From Candidatus Doudnabacteria bacterium (GTDB lineage Bacteria > Patescibacteriota > Doudnabacteria > UBA920): DNA of 10,979 nt. The DNA lies in the NCBI GenBank assembly GCA_023245915.1, contig JAHFJK010000007.1:8972-19950 (forward strand), in the 5' to 3' direction. Below, in pieces: positions 5,762-10,979 of the stretch (the first letter of the stretch is position 1; each line of letters begins with the position of its first letter). The notes below the pieces were generated by a model. It ran no database searches, was not told the origin of the DNA, and worked only from the letters and a program-made list of their open reading frames with translations. The position numbers and the translations under genes are program-made.

Positions 5762-6667
5762 ATGAAAAAATTAATCAAGAGGGCGGCCATGATGGCCACC
5801 CTGTTTTTGGCGTTTTTCGGTTTTTCTGCCCAAGGATGGGCACAGGGATCCGCCGATGTTTCCATCGAGCACCACTTCGCGCAAGTAATTGGTGCAACGT
5901 TAGCTGAGTCAGACTGGGAGTGTGTGTTTGACTTGACCGATACGTCCGGCCAGGGAGGAACGCATATCATCAAACTGCTAGACGAAAGAGGAGACAGCGG
6001 GGCCGTTGAAAGTGCAGATTTTGGAATCAATTCCAATTTTGCCTTTCAATTGGGGGCTAATCAAACCAAACGCTTAACCATCGTCAGAAGGTCTGGTTTT
6101 TTAGGGCGGGCTGTTGTTCTTTCTTCTGCTCAGGCAGCGATAATATTGACACTTAATCAATACTATCCGGGCACGGACCAACTCGCCGGTAGCTCCAACA
6201 TCCCCGAGAGTACGCCTGAGTCTAGAGTTACCCTAAGTTTAAAAACCAAAACAGGGTTGGCTATAGCCAACCCAAACACAATACCAGCCCAAATTACTCT
6301 CACCCAGAGAAATTCTCAGGGCGTGGATACGAAAACTTCCAGCTTTACACTGCTACCCGGGAGCCATGTTTCAAAATTCGTCGATGAATTTCCATTTTCG
6401 CTGTTAAAAATGGAAATGGGCAGCGTAAACATAGCTTCGAACGTTCCTGTTGTCAGTGTTGGATTTTCGTTTACGGGGTTGATCTTTAACTCTATCCCGA
6501 TCCAACCTGCCTACAGAGGAGCTTCCCCGATTCTTTCCAACCTGATTACGACGCTCTATTTTGTTCCTAAGGGCGTCGAGCCGCGCAAAATTCCACGGTC
6601 TGCAGACTTTTGTCACCCTGCACCATTTTACCAACCCTTTGTGGTTTGCCAAAAAAAATGCTTTTGA
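5762..6667 (+). pseudogene. Secreted beta-rich protein, broken at its 3' end
   Basis: The N-terminus is a classic signal peptide (Lys/Arg start, hydrophobic core MMATLFLAFFGFSA, probable cleavage near residue 27). The mature part resembles uncharacterised secreted proteins with segments of the type TGLAIANPN-x-ITLTQRNSQG, then LLPGSHVSKFVDEF, then a strand-rich stretch ending in a PVVSVGFSFTG-like motif. I know this pattern from memory as a recurring domain without an assigned function, often in repeats. A new repeat seems to begin at TTLYFVP (residues 263-269), like HHFAQV near residue 37. There the resemblance stops. The remaining 32 residues to the stop at 6667 are rich in Pro, Cys and Phe and are the out-of-frame reading of a glycoside hydrolase gene. 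The gene is thus a 3'-truncated copy whose junction lies near 6568-6590. It may still make a secreted product. Confidence 0.72.
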
Positions 6668-7469
6668 GGTAAAGGAAAATATTAAATATTTTATCAGATA
6701 CGCCGAAGTTGCGGTTAAACGACTCGACCAATACGCTGATTTTTGGATAACCATTAATGAGCCGGAAACTTATTGCTTTGTGCCTTACATTTTAGCTCTT
6801 TGGCCGCCACAAAAGAAGAGCTGGCTTAGCGCCTGGAAAGTTGCCAACAATCTCCTGCGCGTGCATTTATTGGCGGTTGAAAAAATGAGGTGGCTAACCC
6901 AAAAACCCATTGGTTTTGCGACTAATCGAGTGGATTTTCAGCCGGAAGGGTTTTTAGCAAGTGTAATTAATGTTCCCATCACCAAAAAAATCAGCAGTTT
7001 TTTTGAGCTGCGGGCCATGGAAGCTTGTGATTTTTTGGGAGTCAATTATTATTTTCACCATCATGTCGGATTTTTTGGCAAAAGAAAAGACAGCCACAGC
7101 CATCACCCGGTTTCAGATTTAGGCTGGGGTATTCATCCTGAAGGCTTGGAACAAGTATTGCTGGATTTGAAAAAGTACAAAAAACCTATTTACATTACAG
7201 AAAACGGTTTGGCAGATGCCAAAGATTTACAGAGGGAAAAATTTATTTTGGATCATTTATACTACACCCATCGGGCAATTGAACAGGGAGTAGACGTGAG
7301 AGGCTATTTGCATTGGGCGCTAGTAGACAATTTTGAGTGGGCAGAAGGTTTTAAGCCCAGGTTTGGATTGATTGAAATTGATCGCGAGGACTTGTTGCGA
7401 AGGAAAGTCAGGTACAGCGCGACCAGGTACGCGGAGATTTGTAAAAATAATTCCATTGAGCATGATTGA
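6561..7469 (+). pseudogene. Family 1 glycoside hydrolase (beta-glucosidase type), missing its 5' part
   Basis: Family 1 enzymes are retaining beta-glycosidases with a TIM barrel. From about 6588 the reading frame matches the family: HGLQTFVTLHHFTNP (third barrel strand), TINEPETY with acid/base Glu at 6759-6761, WPPQKKS, DFLGVNYY, YITENGLAD with the nucleophile Glu at 7200-7202, and HWALVDNFEWAEGF near the C-terminus. About 290 family residues are present against the usual 400-480. The first barrel strands and the substrate-binding Gln motif are missing. The frame opens with a TTG at 6561, without a ribosome binding site, inside the end of the secreted-protein gene, so no proper start exists. 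Both catalytic residues remain, but a barrel lacking two strands should not fold. I read it as a broken gene or a mis-joined sequence. It would have been the first gene of the saccharide cluster. Confidence 0.85.
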
Positions 7470-7487
7470 TCAAGATTTAAAAGGTTT

Positions 7488-7513
7488 AAATGATTGTCAA
7501 AATAAAATCATTT
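7488..7513 (+). other. Weak hairpin and short direct repeat before the permease gene
   Basis: AAATGATT (7488-7495) and AATCATTT (7506-7513) form a perfect 8-bp stem with a 10-base loop. It is followed by caatcgtg twice (from 7514 and from 7524). It might be a weak terminator or a regulatory site; the AT content makes chance likely. Confidence 0.3.
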
Positions 7514-7551
7514 CAATCGTGGTCAATCGTGTCAATTTTTTAAATTAACTT

Positions 7552-8493
7552 ATGTCTCTTTGGATTTCATTTGCTATAGCGGCTTACTTCCTTCTCGCCT
7601 TAAACGGGATTGCGGATAAATTTTTGTTGTCCAAAGCCGTTAAGCACCCTATTGCGTACGCGTTTTATGTTGGTATCACGGGGCCTTTGACATTACTGAT
7701 AATACCAATCGGCCTTTTGGGCAGCGCATTCAACCTCCATTTTTTTAAATTCGATTTAGCCTTCCAGTTTTTATCCGTTAATGCAACCATAATCGCGCTT
7801 ATTGGCGGAGCCTGTTTTCCTTTAGCTCTTTATTTTTCCTACAAAGCGGTTCAGCAAACCAGCATTTCCAGAATTTTGCCCATTCAAGGCGGCTTGGTGC
7901 CGTTTTTTACTTTACTTTTAGCTTTCATTATTTTGAGAGAAAGGCTTTTGCCAAACCAGCTTATCGCTTTTGTGTTTTTGGTAATCGGTGCAGTTCTCAT
8001 CTCCTTAAAAAAGAAGCATGGCGAGTGGCAGGCGCTGGCTTTACAAAACGCGATAATCTCATCATTTTTATTCGCCTCGTCCTTAACTTTGACTAAATAT
8101 ATTTTTGAGCTTGCCAATTTCGGCTCGGGTTTGATTTGGACGCGCCTGGGATTTTTCCTGACTTCGGTAAGTTTTTTAATCTCGCATAAATCAAGAAGTT
8201 ATATTTTTAATGCACCCAAAGAAACCTCAACCGGCAATAAGTTCGTGTATTTAGGCGCCAGAGTTTCAGGGTTTTTTGCCGGATTTTTGCAAAACTATGC
8301 CATTGCCATTGGCAGTGTAACTCTGGTTAACGCTTTGCAGGGGACGCAATACGCTTTTTTGCTGATATTGGCAATAATTCTTTCCGTCCGTTTCCCCAAA
8401 ATTTTGAAAGAAGATATTTCCAGAGAAAAAATAATCCTTAAAATCATTTCCATATTGTTAATTAGCGCCGGATTATATTTTTTGGCGGTATGA
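7552..8493 (+). CDS. EamA/DMT-superfamily membrane transporter
   Basis: The 313-residue product is almost entirely hydrophobic, with about ten predicted membrane helices in two similar halves, as in drug/metabolite transporters with two EamA domains. The first half ends with LLAFIILRERLLPNQLIAFVFLVIGAVLISL, the typical end of an EamA unit with its conserved Glu after the ninth-helix-like segment. The second half contains GFFAGFLQNYAIAIGSVTLVNALQGTQ. The substrate cannot be told from sequence; in this position between glycosidase genes, export or import of a sugar or metabolite is possible but unproven. The ATG has no Shine-Dalgarno sequence (the upstream bases are AT-rich). The stop codon overlaps the next start by four bases, so the two genes are co-transcribed and probably translationally coupled. 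Confidence 0.88.
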   Translation: MSLWISFAIAAYFLLALNGIADKFLLSKAVKHPIAYAFYVGITGPLTLLIIPIGLLGSAFNLHFFKFDLAFQFLSVNATIIALIGGACFPLALYFSYKAVQQTSISRILPIQGGLVPFFTLLLAFIILRERLLPNQLIAFVFLVIGAVLISLKKKHGEWQALALQNAIISSFLFASSLTLTKYIFELANFGSGLIWTRLGFFLTSVSFLISHKSRSYIFNAPKETSTGNKFVYLGARVSGFFAGFLQNYAIAIGSVTLVNALQGTQYAFLLILAIILSVRFPKILKEDISREKIILKIISILLISAGLYFLAV

Positions 8494-9500
8494 AGGTTTT
8501 TAAAAAAATTCTAAAAATATTTTTTTGGATCGTCGGCGCAGCAATTCTCCTATGCGCCATAGTTTACTTTGCTTATCGCCCCCCTACAAAAATCGGCTGG
8601 GGCATAAATTACTCTCCTGATTTTGCAAAATATTTGGGCTTTGATGCAAGGAAGCTTTATGTCCAGATGCTGGATGATCTTAACCCAAAGTATGTACGGC
8701 TTATGGCTTATTGGGAAGATTTGGAATTTAATCAGGGTAAATACGATCTACCCAGTACTGACACCAAGTTTATTTTGGACGAATCCGCAAAGCGGGGGGT
8801 TAAAGTTATTTTGGTTTTGGGACATAAGCAACCCCGCTGGCCGGAGTGCCATCATCCAGCCTGGTTTGAAAAACTTTCGGTACTAGACCAACAAAAAGCT
8901 ATTTTAAATATGCTTGAAACAGCCGTGAATTATTTTAAAGATTTTTCGTCTGTTGAAATGTGGCAAATAGAAAACGAACCTTATTTCAAATACGGGCCTA
9001 ATTGCCCAGTCATTGCATCCGATTTATACAAACAAGAGGTTGCGTTGGTGAAAAAATTGGACAACAGGCCAGTTATAGCAACTGACAGCGGGGAAAAAGG
9101 TTTGTGGCTGCCTTTGGGTTATTCCGGGGCTGACGTTTTAGGGTCAACATTATATCGCCAGGTCTTTCGGGACAAAACTCAATCTTACTTAACTTATCCT
9201 TTGCCGGCTTTTACTTACAGAATTAAAGCAGGGGCTTTGCGGATTTTTAGCCGAATGAATCACGTTTTTGGAGTCGAGCTGCAAGCAGAGCCTTGGTTTG
9301 CTGGCACGGTTTACAGCGTGCCGTGGGAAGAACAGACAAAATTAATGAATCCGGACATTTTTTATGCTAATATTAAATACGCGGCACAAACCGGCATGGA
9401 TCGCCAGTACCTTTGGGGGGCGGAGTGGTGGTATTGGGCAAAATCCCATGGACATGGGGAAATGTGGGCGGCAGCAAAAGAATTTTTTGCAATAAATTAA
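8490..9500 (+). CDS. Membrane-anchored clan-A glycoside hydrolase
   Basis: The 336-residue product has a basic start and one hydrophobic segment at about residues 9-29, so it should be anchored with its catalytic domain outside the cytoplasm. The rest looks like a TIM-barrel glycosidase of clan GH-A (GH5/GH42-like). PKYVRLMAYWEDLEFNQGKYD is a typical second strand, GVKVILVLGHKQPRWPECHHPAW the third, and WQIENEPYF carries the acid/base Glu (E163 in NEP). GVELQAEPW carries the likely nucleophile (E267), and LWGAEWWYW is the eighth strand with aromatic substrate contacts. Both catalytic Glu are therefore present. I cannot assign the exact family or substrate. It overlaps the permease gene by four bases (ATGA) and ends two bases before the ROK gene start, so it sits in the middle of an operon. 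Confidence 0.83.
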   Translation: MKVFKKILKIFFWIVGAAILLCAIVYFAYRPPTKIGWGINYSPDFAKYLGFDARKLYVQMLDDLNPKYVRLMAYWEDLEFNQGKYDLPSTDTKFILDESAKRGVKVILVLGHKQPRWPECHHPAWFEKLSVLDQQKAILNMLETAVNYFKDFSSVEMWQIENEPYFKYGPNCPVIASDLYKQEVALVKKLDNRPVIATDSGEKGLWLPLGYSGADVLGSTLYRQVFRDKTQSYLTYPLPAFTYRIKAGALRIFSRMNHVFGVELQAEPWFAGTVYSVPWEEQTKLMNPDIFYANIKYAAQTGMDRQYLWGAEWWYWAKSHGHGEMWAAAKEFFAIN

Positions 9501-9502
9501 CT

Positions 9503-10279
9503 ATGCAAAATATTATAGGAATTGATATTGGTGGGACAAAAATTGCAGGTGTTGTTTTTAATGGCAAGCGCGTACTTCAGGAATTAACTATTGCGACACC
9601 TAATACTTTTAATGGTTTTAAACGCAATTTGTATAAGCTTGTGGACTTTCTTTCAGTAAACAGAAAAATTTCAGGCATTGGCGTTGGTTGTGCTGGATTG
9701 GTAAATTCTGCCACTGGCATGGTGAGACTTACGTCCAGCGTTAAGTTTAAAGCCCAGTTTAATATGGTAGCTTTTTTTAAAGCAAAATTTCACCTGCCAG
9801 TTAAAGTTGACAACGACGCCAGCTGTTTTACCCGAGCGGAACTAATCCTGGGTCAGGGCGAAAAATTTCAAAATTTTTTGGGGGTGATTTTGGGTTCTGG
9901 TTTGGGTGGGGGCATTGTTATTAACCGGCAACTCTACAGAGGCAAAAATAACAGTGGAGGAGAAATTGGCCACATTGTTGTAAATAAGTTATTTTTGCAA
10001 AAATTTTATCAGATTGCGCGCGATAGAAATAACTATAGCCGCTTGTCTGAAGTTTTAGGCCAAGCCTTTGCCAGTTTTGCCAATATTTTCGCGCCTGACG
10101 CACTTATATTGGGCGGAGGGGTGAGTTTAAATGCTCATGCTAAATTTTTACCCCAAACCCAAAACGTCATGAGAAAATTTTTATTTGATAAATTTTCAGC
10201 ACCAAAAATTTTAGTTTCGAAATTAAAAAACGCCGGCGCTCTCGGTGCGGCCTTGCTTTTTAAAGAATCCAAATCATAA
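9503..10279 (+). CDS. ROK-family protein, probable sugar kinase without the zinc motif
   Basis: ROK proteins include glucose and amino-sugar kinases and some repressors. The 258-residue product has the ATP-binding DIGGTK at residues 8-13, the catalytic Asp in VDNDAS (D105), the GSGLGGGIV loop at 131-139, GGEIGH at 152-157 with the sugar-contacting Glu and His, and LILGGGVS at 201-208. No helix-turn-helix precedes the kinase fold, so it is a kinase and not a ROK repressor. The usual Cys-rich zinc motif (C-x-C-G-x-x-G-C) that follows GGEIGH is absent: after GEIGHIVVN the chain continues with KLFLQKFYQ, and the protein is about 40 residues shorter than usual. The ATG at 9503 was chosen because it begins two bases after the previous stop and directly at the conserved N-terminus. 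An upstream GTG- or ATG-type extension to 9413 overlaps the glycosidase gene and has no family match. Confidence 0.9.
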   Translation: MQNIIGIDIGGTKIAGVVFNGKRVLQELTIATPNTFNGFKRNLYKLVDFLSVNRKISGIGVGCAGLVNSATGMVRLTSSVKFKAQFNMVAFFKAKFHLPVKVDNDASCFTRAELILGQGEKFQNFLGVILGSGLGGGIVINRQLYRGKNNSGGEIGHIVVNKLFLQKFYQIARDRNNYSRLSEVLGQAFASFANIFAPDALILGGGVSLNAHAKFLPQTQNVMRKFLFDKFSAPKILVSKLKNAGALGAALLFKESKS

Positions 10280-10292
10280 ATAATAACCTTAA

Positions 10293-10318
10293 ACTATATT
10301 ACTATATCGTAACATAGT
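10293..10318. promoter_or_regulatory. Inverted repeat just upstream of the TrpR-like gene, candidate operator
   Basis: ACTATATTAC (10293-10302) and GTAACATAGT (10309-10318) are inverted copies with one mismatch around the loop tatatc. The site ends six bases before the regulator's ATG and is nearly identical to a second site after the gene. A binding protein here could block transcription start or the ribosome. Placed over a regulator gene start, it suggests autoregulation. Confidence 0.65.
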
Positions 10319-10324
10319 CCCTAT

Positions 10325-10819
10325 ATGACTAAATTATCCAGAAAGTATATTGACCCTGAAGACATGGGCCTTTACGTAAATAATTTTTGGTCTGCCTTAA
10401 CTCTTATGAGTTCCAAGGGAGATATTAAATTGTTAGTTAAAGATTTATTTACGCATACGGAATATAAAATGTTATCTAAGAGATTGGAGATTGGACGATT
10501 GCTTCTGCAGGGACAAGATTATCAAACCATTGAAAAGAGACTTAGAGTAACACCTGTCACAATTTCCAGAATTAGCAATGTTTTGGCAGAAAAGGGCAAT
10601 GGTTTGCGTATTGCGCACCAAAAATTGAATCAAATAGAGGAAAAGTACCAGAAACGGCAGAGGGAAAGGACAAAAAATTTAGAAAATGCTTTTAGGAAAA
10701 AGACTCAACGAAAAACTTTGGGTGGAGCTTTGCTCAAGCTAGGAGCCCAGGCTTTAGATAAAAAGATTTCAGAAGTAATCAAAAGCAGATCTGCCAAAAA
10801 ACGTCTAGAGTTAGACTGA
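10325..10819 (+). CDS. TrpR/YerC-family DNA-binding regulator with a long basic tail
   Basis: The 164-residue product belongs to the Trp repressor/YerC-YecD family. Helices DIKLLVKDLFTHTEYKMLSKRLEIGRLLL lead into a helix-turn-helix at about residues 64-87 (QTIEKRLRVTPVTISRISN), the same pattern as in E. coli TrpR. Family members are usually around 100 residues. Here about 70 more follow: a charged helix that may form a coiled coil (QIEEKYQKRQRERTKNLENA) and a Lys/Arg-rich end. That could add oligomerisation or nonspecific DNA binding. The gene lies 45 bases after the ROK gene on the same strand, with an inverted repeat before it and a longer one overlapping its stop codon. I infer that it binds these sites; the ligand is unknown, and nothing ties it to tryptophan. 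No Shine-Dalgarno sequence precedes the ATG. Confidence 0.88.
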   Translation: MTKLSRKYIDPEDMGLYVNNFWSALTLMSSKGDIKLLVKDLFTHTEYKMLSKRLEIGRLLLQGQDYQTIEKRLRVTPVTISRISNVLAEKGNGLRIAHQKLNQIEEKYQKRQRERTKNLENAFRKKTQRKTLGGALLKLGAQALDKKISEVIKSRSAKKRLELD

Positions 10820-10849
10820 CTATATTACTATATCGTAATATAGTCAGTC
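10814..10849. promoter_or_regulatory. Perfect 15-bp inverted repeat after the TrpR-like gene
   Basis: GACTGACTATATTAC (10814-10828) and GTAATATAGTCAGTC (10835-10849) are exact inverted copies around the loop tatatc. The stop codon (10817-10819) lies in the left arm. The inner 26 bases repeat the site at 10293-10318 with one difference. There is no T-tract behind it, so operator use seems likelier than intrinsic termination, though both are possible. Confidence 0.7.
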
Positions 10850-10872
10850 ATTGTTTAGTTTATACCCAATTG

Positions 10873-10893
10873 CTAAATTAATTTAGATATAAT
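10873..10893 (+). promoter_or_regulatory. Palindrome next to a -10 element near the right edge
   Basis: CTAAATTAATTTAG (10873-10886) is a perfect 14-bp palindrome and TATAAT (10888-10893) follows one base later. No good -35 is seen at 17 bases. It could be a promoter with an overlapping operator for a gene beyond the window. The last 85 bases hold no recognisable coding start, only a short inverted repeat (attggt and accaat, 10927-10942). Confidence 0.35.
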
Positions 10894-10979
10894 ACTCCGA
10901 AGCTTTGCTGTTATCAACCTGATTTTATTGGTTATTACCAATTTGATTCCAAACACAAAATCGGAATTTAATTAGCGAA

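Noticed and set aside
9413..9502. Upstream extension of the ROK gene
   Set aside because: It overlaps the glycosidase gene, its Gly/Trp-rich residues are the shifted reading of that gene, and the ROK fold begins directly at the ATG at 9503.
10814..10849. Intrinsic terminator after the TrpR-like gene
   Set aside because: The stem is strong but AT-rich, no T-tract follows, and a nearly identical copy lies before the gene where a terminator would make little sense.

Overview
The window looks like chromosomal DNA from a small-genome, rather AT-rich bacterium, most likely of the Patescibacteria/CPR type. The supports are indirect: short genes often without Shine-Dalgarno sequences, a stand-alone response regulator, a minimal nucleotidyltransferase, small single-pass membrane proteins, a TrpR/YerC-type regulator, and palindromic repeats inserted in frame inside a housekeeping gene. 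No rRNA or tRNA gene was recognised, so the taxonomy is an inference.

Left block (1-4379, all minus strand). In transcription order this holds a response regulator (receiver domain only), pnp (polynucleotide phosphorylase), a small gene of unknown function, a terminator-like hairpin, and tgt (tRNA-guanine transglycosylase), whose 3' end runs off the left edge. tgt is not obvious as a simple gene because it carries two separate palindromic repeats, of 30 bp and about 95 bp, that both keep the reading frame.

Middle block (4380-5761, plus strand). A compact divergent promoter region separates the response regulator from a membrane-anchored small protein. Then comes a nucleotidyltransferase of the MNT antitoxin type, without an obvious HEPN partner. 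Its promoter overlaps a strong inverted repeat that could be an operator.

Right block (5762-10979, plus strand). A secreted-protein gene starts with a very strong ribosome binding site and then breaks off inside what looks like its second repeat. A 5'-truncated family 1 glycoside hydrolase begins there in another frame, so the join is a deletion, a recombination junction or an assembly chimera. After it come an EamA-type permease, a membrane-anchored clan-A glycoside hydrolase, a ROK-family sugar kinase and a TrpR/YerC-family regulator. These look like a small saccharide-processing cluster: hydrolases release sugar, the ROK protein may phosphorylate it, and the TrpR-like protein may be the regulator. 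The regulator gene is flanked by two nearly identical inverted repeats, which are the best operator candidates in the window. The last 130 bases hold a possible promoter with a palindrome but no recognisable gene.
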